NCBI GenBank assembly: GCA_039090855.1
Contig: CM076990.1
Location: 194,933,232 to 194,997,231, forward strand
DNA length: 64,000 nt
Direction of reading: 5' to 3'
From: Macrothele yani
Lineage: Eukaryota > Arthropoda > Arachnida > Araneae > Macrothelidae
Part shown: positions 10,830-22,135 of the stretch, piece after piece
Position numbering within the stretch: position 1 is the first letter of the stretch
How the letters are laid out: each line of letters opens with the position of its first letter
Program-made: the position numbers and the translations under genes
The notes under the pieces: generated by a model
Told to the model about the DNA's origin: nothing
What the model saw: only the letters and a program-made list of their open reading frames with translations
Database searches by the model: none

Positions 10830-13512
10830 CTAGGGCCTGGACTTTGATGACTTTTGCATTTTTAGGGCTTTTTGCCTCTTTAATGCATTTTTAGGCATTT
10901 TTAGGGCATTTTGCAGCCTTTTCCAGAATTCTTTTGGCATTTTGGGAGGATTTTTGCAATTTAGCGCATTTTTTTGTCACTTTTCTGCATATTCTTTCTT
11001 TTTTATGTACAGTTCAGAAACGGCCGACACGGCCCTTCAATCAAACGGCTGTGGCATTTCTTTACCCCTTGAGACTTTGGGAAGGTCATACGTAGTCGAT
11101 TGTGCTGACAAGACTCCGAAGCTACGTGTCCTCCTCAAAAGAAAACATATGTCTGACTGCCTCAAAAGAGCCACGGGCTTTGGACACGCCCTGACAACCC
11201 CTGAGACACAAAGATGGGAGATAGATAGATAACTGATCGGCGCTTGGATGTGAGCAATTCAGCCTGTGTACCTTAGGAGGTCTTTCGTCCCTGAAGCAGC
11301 ACCTGCACCCATCCTCCCCACATACTCAACCTTCTCCCTCAGGAAGTGAAAAAAATTTCCCCCAAGAAACAGGTAGCTCAAATTATAGGAAGCATTACTT
11401 GGGATTATGTGTCACTCTCCACAGGGACATCTGAGAGTAATCCTCATTTTGTTGGGTCTTCAGAAGGGAAGGAAGTGGAATAAAAATATTTGTGCCTAAG
11501 ATTTTTGGACACTGTTCATGAAAGGGTTAGATAGGATGTTTTTCCATTGCCCTCCAACTTTCTGGTACCAGGCAGAACCTGTTCTGAGTGGTTGAGGGGT
11601 TACACTTTAAAGCATCTGGAATTGTAAGGGGGCTGTTAGTATGTACTCTGGTCTTTATTTCCAGTCTGAAAAGAAAAGTAGCAGTTTATTTCCAAAGATG
11701 TCTAAATGAAAACCTTCTCAATCTTGCTATTTACACAAGTTTATTTCAGAGTTTGAAGAAAATGTATTTTCTACTGATGGAGTAATTCTATTTTGCAAAC
11801 TATGTGAAACTAAAGTTGCAGCACAAAAGCGATTTACCGTCGTGCAGCATATTGGACGAGAAATGCATATTTGAGCTGTTGAACTTGCAAAGAAAAAACC
11901 ACAGGCATCTCATCATTTACTTATGGAAAGCTGTTCGACACCATCCAAGAAGTCACTATTTTATAAAGAGTTGTGTGAAGTTTTTGTTTCTGCGAATATT
12001 CCACTGGAAAAGTTAAATCATCCTAAATTTCACCAGTTTTTGGAAAAACGGACTAGTCATGTCATACCTAATGAGTCTAAACTACAAAAAAACTACATAA
12101 CGTGAGTGTTGTACCAAAATAATGGACAAAATTAGGGACAGTGTAAAAGGGAAAAAAATGTGGGTGTCTATTGATGAAACGAATGATGCTCGGGGTCGTC
12201 CTGTTGCCAACATCATAATAGGGGCACTTGAGTCAGATTGCCTTGGCAAAATATTTTTGCTGAATACCGAGATCATAGAGAAAGTGAATCACTCGGCGAT
12301 CTGTCCGTTATTTGACAAATCCTTATTTCTTTTATGGCCTGGTGGTATACAACATGACAATATCCTTCTGTTTTTGACTGATGCTGCCCCATGTATGGTT
12401 AAAGCAGGAAAATCAAGTAAAGGATTTTATCCCAAGGTGGTGCATGTTACTTGCCTTGCCCATGCTTTACATCCCACTGCTGAAGTAATCTGTGCAAATT
12501 ATCCTAATATTGATAGACTCATATCCAATGTAAAAAAATATTCCTAAAAGCACCATATCGCATACAATGTTTCAAATTTCAAGCTCCTAGCCTTACCACC
12601 ACAGCCAGTAATAACACGTTGGGGGACTTGGCTGAATGCATGCATATATTAGTGACAATTTCCAGCCTGTGAAGTCTATATAGTAAATGGTTTTCAAACT
12701 GGTGATGACGCTTCAATTCAAATTGCCCAACATGTGTTCTCGGAAGATAAAACAGAAGGAAATCTAGCATACATTAAATCAAATTTCGGCATTTTGGCCT
12801 CAACGATTATGTGTTTTGAAAAACAGGGTATGGAACTCATCGATACAATCAGTTACATTGAAAAAGCAAGCCAAGTTCTTAAAGGAGCCAAAGGCAAGGT
12901 TGGACAATCTATCTTTGCCAAATTAAACAATGTTCTGGAAAAAATTTTGGATTCCATTTAAAGAAAATATCACATATATTAACTGCAGAAACACAGTTTT
13001 GAAATAGAAGAAAAACTAGCTATAAGTGAAGCTGTTTTTTTTTTCAAGTATGCCCATGTCACAACTGTTGATGTCGAGAGAAGCTTCTCGAGATATAAAA
13101 ACCTACTTACAGATAATAGATGTTCATTTACCTTCGAAAACATTAAGATGCACCTTATAATTTAGTGCAATTATGATGCACTTACATGAAGAAATACTTT
13201 CAGTGTACAAGCAAATAAAATTCATATGGGATTGGTATGTACCGTTCTTTCTTTTTCTTATGCAGTTACTAGTTTTTTTTACGGTTAATATTTATTTTAA
13301 AGAAAAATATAATTTATCAATTATTTTAAGATAATACAACAAGTTTTGGCAAAATTTACTGTAAGAATTGTTCTAGGTAGGTTTTCTTTTAAAAAAAATT
13401 ATGGGCATTTTTTTTTCATCTTATGGGCATTTTTTGCAATTTTTAAGGGCATTTTCTGCTACTTTTAAATGCATTATAAGGAACTTTTCGGTCATCAAAG
13501 TCCGGGCCCTAG
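10830..13512 (+). mobile_element. hAT transposon with 22-bp terminal inverted repeats
   Basis: Near-perfect inverted ends of 22 bp (CTAGGGCCYGGACTTTGATG..., 10830-10851 and 13491-13512) enclose 2.7 kb. Many copies of the subterminal motif GGGCATTTTT and its variants crowd both ends (10855-10975 and 13400-13480), as expected of hAT transposase-binding sites. Flanking TCATTATTA and TCATTCATTA look like a decayed 8-bp duplication. Confidence 0.75.
11750..13170 (+). pseudogene. hAT transposase of the CGGBP1-like group, decayed
   Basis: Pieces in different + frames give the zinc-finger-like start (VILFCKLCETKVAAQKRF), ELCEVFVSANIPLEKLNHPK (11990s) and the RNase-H-like core (12122-12547). The core has WVSIDETNDARGRPVANIII and a later Asp in LFLTDAAPCM. 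A helical part follows (12734-12961). The C-terminal dimerisation motif VTTVDVERSFSRYKNLLTD lies at 13060-13130. The order is that of a full hAT transposase. Stops at 12118, 12545 and elsewhere show it is dead. It sits in the hAT bounded at 10830 and 13512. Confidence 0.7.
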
Positions 13513-14035
13513 TCATTCATTACCTTCCTAGTAAATTGTGTGGTGTACCATATCCCAACAGAGAATAGTTTAGCCACCATTTTTGACACCACTGTCGCAT
13601 CTAATGTTTACCAGAACTTACATTTTCAGTGTGTAGGGTTTCTAGAAGAACAAGAACATAATCATGGTTTCAGCAAGATGGAGCAACATGCCACTCTGCA
13701 AATGTATCAGTGAAAATTCTGAAAAGTTTCTTTGACAAGTGCATTATCCCAGATGGACTCTGGGCTCCATGATCCCTGGATTTATCCCCTCTAGACTTTT
13801 TTTGTGGGGATACTTGAAAGTGTGTATACAGATAATTCTTATAATTTGGACACTTTGAAATTACATATTCATTGTTGCATAACAGAAATCTCCCCTTCAG
13901 TACTAAAGCACAGATTTCAGAACATGTATTTGTTAGTATATGAACATATGCCTTGAGCAAGCTGGGGATCAGTTCCAACACCTGTGAGACAAAAATATAT
14001 TCTAAGAAGCCCATAGAAGATGCACAGTTGCATTA

Positions 14036-15270
14036 AGGTAAATGGACTCAAGTGTATATGGCACACACACACACAAAATCCTGAATCAAGTGTTCAGGAA
14101 CGTTCTTTCTGTTCACCCAGTAGGTTCCAACATATTACTTTACCAGTTTTCTTCTCAATTACTTTGTCAGAAAGGACCTTATTCATGTGACGTCAGAAGT
14201 GGATTTCTGCAGACCAATATGGCTGCTGATTCAATGTTTTTGCTATTTGATTATCCCGTACTGTTGGCTAATTTTTGCAATCTTAATGTCATGGAGTCTG
14301 CCAATGAATTAATAGAGGTATAGGGTGAAGAAGAAGAAATCAATTTTTTAGAAGAACAAATCAAGGTTGCAAAAATATACCTAGACAATTATGTGTTCGA
14401 TGTTTATTTTGCATGACGCACGAGAACATTGCCATTAGTCATCGTGAAGTTTTTAATGGAGCATTTCTCATACACGGTGTATTCATTTTTCATGTTCTTA
14501 TAGTCAGACATTAGTGAAATATCTGAAACATAAACTGGGAAACCTTTTTTGCAAAACAAAACATTTAGAAACTCAGACAAGTGCATAATATGGACACAGA
14601 TTAGGATTCGCACGCTAGGTAATCTGCTTAAAAATTAAATGAATGTGTAACATTAAATAAAAGAAAAATTATAGATATGTTTGTTTCGTGAGTGAAGGCT
14701 ACAAGGTTTCACCTGATCTTTTTGTTAAAGTGGGCAAAACATATTGAAGAACGAACATCATTGGGATGGAAATAATCACATTTCAGTTTGCACAGCTATT
14801 GCTTTAACAACTTTAACAAATTCGCCCTTTTCAGAGAAAAATTATGGAAACTGATTCCTTCTATACAATTTAGGTGGCAAGATTTATTAGCACAACCATA
14901 CGATCAGCAAAAGTTAGACATTTCGTAAATAAATTTATAAAAATTGCAATTTTCACCCCTGCAACATAATGTCATGTTAAGCAATGGGAAAACGCATGTA
15001 AACAAACTATTGTTGGTCCACGGCCACGGAAAATCTTTCCCAGGATGCAGTGCGAGGTGAATAAGGCCCATTCTTTCATTCAATGCCAGATTTCTGTTCC
15101 CTTTCTTAGTCATTCCTACCTTACTCCTTGAGCTTTTCTTTCTTGTTTCATCACTTTGTCATTTTCTTTCTACCATTCTTGAACATCTATTATTGTGCTG
15201 AATTTTATCAAATTTAGTTGTTTTTTGGGCTTAACCATTTCAGTTGTACTACATAATTCTATGCTTGCAG
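14036..15270. other. Intergenic or upstream intron sequence of the exonuclease gene
   Basis: A + strand frame at 14042-14323 is open for 93 codons and contains an ATG with a donor-like GAG|GTATAG at 14320. Its phase does not fit the next accepted exon. The rest is AT-rich without recognisable content. Confidence 0.4.
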
Positions 15271-15322
15271 GTTGGAAAGTTGCGGAAGCTTTACCAAAGA
15301 AAAGTGCTGAAGTGGAATCAAG
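15271..15322 (+). CDS. EXD1: EXD1-like exonuclease, N-terminal exon (partial gene)
   Basis: The exon follows a pyrimidine-rich acceptor ending TTGCAG and stops at a GTATGC donor. In the frame demanded by the next exon it reads WKVAEALPKKSAEVES with a split Arg codon completed at 31085. Read with the next exon (GIVSSIVDYRSLTVNI) it resembles the beginning of an LSm-like fold, which EXD1 proteins carry at the N-terminus. Its 5' phase requires one base from an upstream exon that I could not find. The acceptor could also lie 9 bases further in without changing the frame. The following intron is 15.8 kb. Confidence 0.5.
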
Positions 15323-16104
15323 GTATGCTACTGTTTACTGGTTATGCATAGTTCAGTTTTAATTTAGATGTTTGTAAAATAACAATGATGATTATTAAAA
15401 GTTTTTGGTGGAACCAAGTTTTCAGCATTAGAATTCCATAGCTTAAGTCCAGAGGTTTAACGCTGTAAAAACTGGGAAATTTGATGGCCTGACAAGTCTC
15501 TAAAAAATAAACAAATGCTGTATTTTTTGGAATGTAAAGCATTTTTCTTGAGAAATATTTTAGAAAAAAATGAGATGGCATTTTAAGGATTTTTATTAGA
15601 AAAACAACTTTTATTTGTAAAAACAGTAGCTTATGAATCGTCAAATCCTTGGGATTTGCAAAATTAGACAATGATACTGCTGATAAAAACAGTTTAGGGA
15701 AACACCACTCAGTCAATCAACCCATGGTGTACATGTGCTTCAGAATTTGCCCATGATGTCACACCTTCATAGGGCCAATGACTTTTATTATTGGTTTGAA
15801 TGATCATCCTTGTCTCATGGCTGATGTGTTGGAACAAGACAGCCATGGTCGACATTCTTTGCTGTTTTCTTTTGTTGTTGGTATACAAAGAATTCCTGGG
15901 AATAAGAAATCATTGTATTTTTAATCTAAAGCTTTTCCAAGAACTGTTTGAAAAAAACAACAACAAAAGAAAACAGCAAAGAATCAAACAGGCTAACCTC
16001 TGCATGTTGTTGAAGAGCAAGGAAGCAAGAGACAGGACCCTGGCAAAAGATTGTAAAGTTTCACAACATGGTCTGTCTGCATCTTTTGTCAGAAATGGCA
16101 ATAT
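15323..16104. other. Intron sequence without recognisable element
   Basis: A 124-codon open frame on the minus strand (15342-15716) has no familiar motif and AT-rich composition, so I treat it as chance. A poly-A/CAA-rich spot lies near 15950. Confidence 0.5.
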
Positions 16105-16512
16105 AGTGTTCTCCTTAGATTTTTTTACAGCTGGGTAACAAGGAACTTAGGAACCTAACTTTTAACCACCCCTTCACCAATCGAAAAAAAAAATGCTGTT
16201 TTGCTTAACATTATTGTACTCATTAAACCTCTTTAGCAGTATGGTAGGTATTAATATAACATAACATGATAAACAAAGTTAGAAAATTGTACAATTTTAA
16301 GTGATGAAAAAATTTATATTTAGTAAATATTTGACACTGATTGCAGCAAGTTTTCATAAAAACTTACTCCCACATACATACATCTAGTGTATGTGAGAGT
16401 AACGTTTCCACTCTATTGTGTGTGTTGTGAAAACATTAAAAGAAATATAGCCGGGTGGCAGGTAAAATTAACTGGCTGGGCCACCCAGTAAAAAGGCTCT
16501 AGGGAGAACACT
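16105..16512. mobile_element. MITE, AGTGTTCTCC family, copy 1
   Basis: The ends are AGTGTTCTCCTTAGA and, inverted, AGTGTTCTCCCTAGAGC. The subterminal sequence (CAGCTGGGTAACAAGG, ACTGGGTGGCCCAGCC inverted) and middle (TTGCTTAACATTATTGTAC) match copies at 44627 and 60505. There is no coding capacity. Confidence 0.8.
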
Positions 16513-16891
16513 GAAGTGCAGGGTGATTCATAATTCATGTTATGGTTTCAGTGGCATATAATCAAAAAATGGGAAACAACAACACAAAACCACAAACAGA
16601 ATATGACAGATGACAACTAAAAGTTTTATTACCTGTAGAATCGATGCACCAGATGGCTAAATCACTTCGACATATGCTCCTTTCATGACACGTAAGATGT
16701 CCAAGCAATAATCAATTTCTTGCCAAGTTTTTGCCACCATTTGCCGCATTGCTTGTTCCTATAGTAGCACTAATTCTAGTCTTCATGTCATCGAGGGAGG
16801 TCACAGAGGTCTGGTAAATGTTTTTCATGTATTCCTTCAGGACATTGGTTGGGCATGGAGGCCATGGAATCCGTCCAACATGCCCAATCCA

Positions 16892-17790
16892 TCATAATAT
16901 TTGCACTTTTAAGGTATTAAAACACCAGCAAACGTGCGCATATTTATGTGCAATTCACTAATGATATATTATTAAAATAACCAATCACATACCCGAAAGA
17001 TCATGGTCACTTTATTCCTTTGACACTTCTAGCACATCAATCATTATCATGCAAAGCCGCTGGCCTTTAAAGGTTGAAAAGACTCCTTGCCTATGAGATT
17101 CATTCTTTCGGGGATGAAACACCGTATTTTCCTTTTTTTTTTTCTTTTTTTTTTTACTGGACAAAAAATGCAGGTTTCCCTCTGCTATATGATACGTAAC
17201 CATAGCTCGTCAGTCGTCATCTCCATAAAAACCTCACAAAAATACACACCATACCACTCACAAAAATACACACCATACCACTCATTTCATACATTCAGTT
17301 AAAAACACTATTTACATAATTACACTATTTACATTCCCAGACAGTTAAACCTTTGTCAACAGTGACTAAAAAAGTGCTCCATCCGTTTCAAAACTCCATG
17401 CTAACCCTACTGCAAGTGTCAACCTCATTCAGCCCGTCATACACGATCCTCTAGCGCTTTTAACAGGCAACTGTCATCATCAGGAGGCAGATGTGTCTCA
17501 CCTGCCCACCACAGCCCGAACCTCAATAGCTCTGCTCACTTGAGCTGTGGTGGGCAGGTGAGACACATCTGCCTCCTGATGATGACAATAACAAAAAAAA
17601 AAAAAAAAAAAAAAAGAGGAAAATACGATGTTTCATCCCAGAAAGAATGAATCTCGTAGGCAAGGAGTCTTTTCAACTTTTGAAGGCCAGCGGCTTTGCA
17701 TGATAATGATTGACGTGCTATAGAAGTGTCAAAGGAATAAAGTGACCATGATCTTTCGGGTAAGTGATTGGTTATTTTAATAATATATCG
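16892..17790. mobile_element. Penelope-tail foldback insertion
   Basis: An exact 11-bp duplication TGCCCAATCCA (16881-16891 and 17791-17801) brackets 899 bp. Two imperfect arms of about 172 bp (16959-17132 and 17618-17790) are inverted copies. The centre (17150-17610) resembles the 3' tail of the Penelope-like element at 53.6-54.1 kb. It contains two 24-bp CTCACAAAAATACACACC-type tandem units (17234-17281), the smaller perfect palindrome and a long poly-A run. No protein is encoded. Confidence 0.65.
17473..17586. repeat. Perfect 43-bp inverted repeat
   Basis: Bases 17473-17515 are the exact reverse complement of 17544-17586, with a 28-base spacer. The outer ends carry TCATCAGG/CCTGATGA, the same motif that begins the hammerhead-like cores in the other Penelope tails. 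On the minus strand CTGATGA (17477-17483) is followed by a weak stem and AAAA instead of GAAA. Confidence 0.85.
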
Positions 17791-19379
17791 TGCCCAATCC
17801 AGCTCCCAGGAAAATGCAGGTCAAGAAATTCTCTGACAATAATAGCCCAGTGCTGCAGTGCGCCATCATGCTGGAGCACCACATTGGGCTGCTGATCTTC
17901 CAACTGAGGCAACAGATACACCTGTAGCATGTCCAGATAGGTCACCTCTGTCACTGTTTTTCTCCACAAAGACAAAAGGGTCCCAACACTTCTGAACATG
18001 ACAAAGCGCACCATACGTTCACCTTTCGACTATCTCGTTCGACTTCTCGAATGACGTGAGGGTTTTCGGAGCCCCATATTCTGCAGTTATGCCGATGTAC
18101 CCTCCCTGAGATGAAAAACGTTGCTTCATCACTAAATATCCATGTTCGCAGGTAATGTTCATCAGCTTCTACTTTGGACAAAAAATGTCTTGGGCAGTTT
18201 GAAAACAGTGGGGTTTATCGTCCTGTTGAAAAGCCTGTAGAATCTGCAGTTTGTACGCACGGAGTTGTAGGCAGTTGTGCAGAACCCTCCAAACAGTCAT
18301 TTGTGGCATATCTAACTGTGACGCAACTCATCTCGTTGACTTCTGAGGGCTTCGAGAAAAGGCTTCCTGGACACGATCAACATCGTCTTGTGAAGTTCTT
18401 TGTCATCCCGCTCTTTTTTGATGCTGCACACTACCAGTTTTTTGAAACTGCTTTAACCAACGTCGGATAGCATTATCGAAAAAGTGGAGCTGTGCCATCC
18501 TGCATTCTGTAACAACGTTGTGTTGTGATGACTTTGCTTCAAACCAGAGTACGTACATTGCTTTTTCTTGAACAGTTGTAATTTTGAAATATGACTTCAA
18601 TTCTGCGGGTACCATGTTGCCACATAAAAATTTCCTTGGTGAACTTGTTTATGCTGTAGGGAGTTTTATTTGGCCGGTTACAGTTTGACCATGCCAGGCC
18701 ACAGAAAACCCAACAATAATCATGAATCACGCTGTAAGTTCCCACCAGTTAAAAGTTCAAGCATAATTTTAGTGTTTCACAAATAAGTTTTTAAAAAAAT
18801 TACTTCAAAATTAATGTACAATATTTGCTACTGTGAAAGAATAAGGTTTTTGCATTGTCTATGAAAGATCTGTGTACATTTGCAGCAAAAATAATTCAGT
18901 CTGCATTAATGCGTTTGCACCCCCATTTTGTTGGTGGATGTCCTGAGCATCTGTTGCATACCTGCCAGGTTTTATGATTCACTCGTAAAATTTACGGAAA
19001 TGCAACTTATTTTTACGACTTTGTGGGCAAAATGGCAATTTTGCGGATTTAGCGTATCTTTGATTTTGTTTCCTGATTTTGCACACACCATTATAACTTT
19101 TTATTTTATCTTTAACTTAATCAATTTAAAATAAAGCACCGCTGTAAGTTATGAATAAACTTCTTTCCAGCTACATGTGTTTATGCAGGAAAAATTTGTC
19201 CATAGTTTTCTTGTATGCTTTAGGTTATCGTTTTGTGTAGTTCTAAACACGAAAGCTTGCACTGCATGTAAACTGAACTGCTCCAGCATTGGGCTTGTCA
19301 AAGTTCAATGTTCATTCGACTTCATTCAACTCGGTGCTTCTCCATCTATGATTTATTTTGCTGGTCCATTAGTAAGTTT

Positions 19380-19810
19380 TCCACACTTTCCAACTGTAGG
19401 TTGAGGAAGTGTACAAACTGTACATGCTCTGGCTTTGTCCATTCGCATGATAACTTGTATGAAAATGGTTCAGCTTGATTCAAAAAAATTAGTACGAATC
19501 CTATTGAAAATGTAAAGGTCGGGACATAGGTGCGGGATTCATTCGACCACCCTTCTGCATAATTACATGACATGCGTAAAAAAGCATCAGTTGCGTTCAA
19601 ATTTTAGTATATCATTCCAGAGTGATAGTGGATTGAAAATCGTTGAAATGAAGTCAAAGATCAGGACATAGGAGCTGGATTCATCCTTCCACCCTTTTGT
19701 GCGATGACTTGCATAAAATCAAAGCGTGATTGCGATGAAATTTTGGTACGCTGTTCAGGACACATGTGGACCAATCCTATTGAAAAATGTTATCATCTCA
19801 TCAGCACTCG
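19380..19810. repeat. Dispersed repeat, copy 1
   Basis: It shares CTTTCCAAC, GGTTGA, GCATGATAACT, AAAATGGTTC, CCTATTGAAAATG, AAAGGTC and GGACATAG in order with 41580-41960. Within each copy the block containing 'AGGTC.GGACATAG' recurs two or three times. It is noncoding and its class is unknown. Confidence 0.6.
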
Positions 19811-20610
19811 TGGGGATAGTGCTCACATGTGCAGTATTTGTTTGTCAGAATTTTTGCACAGTAACTTCCATTAAAATTGGCTGACTTGAATGGAATTCTT
19901 AATTATAAAACAATGCACGTGTGGTAGCATTTTATTTTAGCAATTAACAGGCACAAAAACTATGTTCTATGGTAAAACAACGATTAAAAGTTGATACAGT
20001 GAAACCTCTCTAAGGTGACCACTGCTGATTCTTCTAAAAACCGGTTGTTCAGAGGGGTAGTCACTGAATAGAGGAAGGTTATAATGGCATATCCAGTGAA
20101 AATTTTTTAGATGAAACCTTTATAAACTGCTGCATAACTTTTAAATTTTGTACTCTGAATTACTATATTCCAAATATGATGCATTCCAGTTTATGTACAG
20201 TACAGTATGTACGTATGTGTATAAGTAACAAAAAAAAATACTGTAGTATATGTAGTAATAGTTATGCATTTGGAAGGAACCTATAGTGGTAATCTAAAAA
20301 ATAATCTTTTGAAAAACGAATGTAATGTCGTCTGCTTAAGTTTTTATTCAGCTCACAAAGTAGTTTCTTAATTTCCCCCCTTCAAAACCGTCGTAAAATC
20401 GCATTAAATGATTAACTTCCTTCAATGTCTCAAGTTGATAATTTTGAAATGGTATCAATCTCCTTGTCTGAAATTTCATCTGAGGAAAAAAGGTATGTGT
20501 CACTGCTGTGATGATTATCTTTTGAGGGGGATGCAATTTTTACCATAGACTTAAAAAAAGGAAAAAAAAAAAACTTTAGCACTTATGTGGTCTTTTAGTA
20601 AGCATTCCTC

Positions 20611-21830
20611 CTAGTTCTCACTCGTGTCTTGGCAACAATCGAAATCGTTTTCTTCCTGTACCGCCTCCAAGTCATATTCTATCCTTACAATGCGAGAGAG
20701 GTCAAGGATATCCTCCAAAATGTCAGTTGATGGCAGCTCTTCTGGGCATGTCGATATGAAACCACAGGAATTAAAACATTTAACAATCATATTGGAATTC
20801 ACTTGTTTCTGTGAAGATTTGTTCCACAAAATGGCATCAGGTCATAATCTTTTTTGCCAGTACAGGAGCCCTCTCAGAATTGTCCATTCTAGTGATTAGG
20901 GAATGAGGTACGCATCAACGATATTGTGAATAATCCTTTGGTCTAATGACCGCAATTTTGCAGCTGTGTTTGGAGGAAGGAAATGGAGTTTAACATTTGT
21001 CAAAGCAGTCTGGTGGATGCGACATAATGCATTGCCCAGAAAAGTAGAACATTTCTATTTTCTCCAGCCATTTCCCCCATCAAATTGTTCCAGCCACTCT
21101 TCAAAGATCACTGATGTCATCCAGGCCTTTTTATTGACCCGCCATGTTACACCTAATAATAATAGATCAACATTTTAAGCATCTTGGTTGTTCAGACTTC
21201 CAGATTATCAAAGGAATTTCTTTTTCTCCTGCAGTGTTTGATGCAAAGCTATTGTCAAAGGTTCTTTTGATGATTTTCCTCCTTTACATTGTTGTGATTT
21301 AATTGTCATAGTTTTTGTTGGTAGAGTGCAGGAAAAAAGACTAATTTCATTCTTATTGTAAATGTCTTCATCAATGTAACCTTTAATAATAATAATTGTT
21401 GATAATCGTGATTTCCAGTCTTCACATAGTTCTTCATCAGCATCAGCTGATTCGGCAGCTATAGATCGAAAAACAATGTTGTGGCACACACGAAATCAGT
21501 TGAGACAGCCATTATTAGCTGAAAAATCTTCAACCCCAAATTCCTTTGCAGTTTGAGTTTTCACCTTATCGAATTTTTCCTTTCCCTTTTTCTTTTGATT
21601 ACGATTTTTGTTTTCCTCCCATTCTTTTAAAACTTCTGCCTTATTTTTCAAAATGCTGTTTATCTGTGTCTTTCCACACTTAAACATATCAGCCAGTTTT
21701 CTCTACTCTCAGAAACTCCATTTTGATTCTTGTTGATCACTTTTATTCCATCCTCTAAATTCAGAACAATTCTCTTGCATGACATGATCTTATAGGGAGA
21801 GAGAGAAAGATCTTTCCAACTAAGGGGGAT
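20611..21830 (-). pseudogene. Tigger/Jerky-type (CENP-B family) transposase, decayed
   Basis: Minus-strand pieces follow the family order. KRIVLNLEDGIKVI and MFKCGKTQINSILKNKAEVL (21500-21800) form the CENP-B-like DNA-binding part. RHNIVFRSIAAESADADEEL and the core entry YNKNEISLFS follow (21340-21490). There the usual DE(T/S) catalytic Asp is lost. The later core reads HFLPPNTAAKLRSLDQ and IIHNIV (about 20920-20990). The C-terminus VNSNMIVKCFNSCGFISTC lies at 20740-20820. Frameshifts and the missing Asp make it inactive. Confidence 0.75.
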
Positions 21831-22135
21831 TTCAGTTGTAGCATAAACATGCAGCACAATGATTGTCATGTGCCTGACTGAAAAGGTCAACACAACACCC
21901 TCATGGCAGCTAATGACCACAAAAGGTAGAACCCATCCCCCAATCTCATCCCTCTTAAGTTTCCTCTGTCCAGCCAAAAAGGGCAATGAAGTAAAGCTGT
22001 ATGAGATTTAACTGTGACTGCCTTTTTCAGCCTTTGCAGGAAGTGTGGGGATGGGGTCTCTGTCTTTCTACATTACTACGTAAGCCTTCAGAATTGCCTT
22101 TCATTGCTGAGAACTCCTTCACCTTGCCCTCCACT

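Larger units (their letters stand above)
10750..14035 (+). pseudogene. Mariner-like (IS630/Tc1 superfamily) transposase split by a hAT
   Basis: Before the hAT the + strand reads VNSQNRRYWSAVNPMSGMKC, the stretch after the first catalytic Asp in this family. After the hAT it continues with YLPSKLCGVPYPNRE, VASNVYQNLHFQC and, in another frame, a catalytic block like QQDG.TCHSA (near 13670). SPLDFFLWGYL-like sequence follows near 13790. There are many stops and frameshifts. The hAT insertion at 10830-13512 therefore lies within the coding region. Outer terminal repeats were not located. Confidence 0.6.
16600..18615 (-). pseudogene. Mariner-like transposase, N-terminal HTH and DDE core, interrupted
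   Basis: The minus frame starts at ATG 18613-18615 (MVPAELKSYFKITTVQEKAM), with the helix-turn-helix that Pfam calls DUF4817-like (FDNAIRRWLKQFQKTGSV). After a frameshifted gap it resumes at 18181 with YLRTWIFSDEATFFISGRVH (first catalytic Asp) and VNVWCALSCSEVLGPF. Then comes VVLQHDGALQHWAIIVREFL, where the usual QQDGAPPH is QHDGALQH. At WIGH the foldback enters. The C-terminal third continues at 16880 (GRIPWPPCPTNVLKEYMKN). The protein is inactive. Confidence 0.75.
16519..18734 (-). mobile_element. Mariner-like transposon (IS630/Tc1 superfamily)
   Basis: The left end is CAGGGTGATTCATAATTCAT and the right end, inverted, CAGCGTGATTCATGATTATT, beside TA on the right and TG on the left. The transposase lies on the minus strand and a 0.9-kb foldback insertion (16892-17790) splits it. 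The element abuts MITE copy 1, with only 6 bp between them. Confidence 0.7.

Noticed and set aside
14217..14319. Possible first exon of the exonuclease gene (ATG with donor GAG|GTATAG)
   Set aside because: It ends in phase 0, whereas the next accepted exon needs one base carried over. Joined in phase 0 the frame hits a stop in the 31085 exon.
15342..15716. 124-codon minus-strand open frame
   Set aside because: AT-rich composition, no motif, no repeat context; it is compatible with chance.
17234..17281. CRISPR-like direct repeats
   Set aside because: There are only two abutting 24-bp units without spacers, in an animal genome; it is a tandem duplication.
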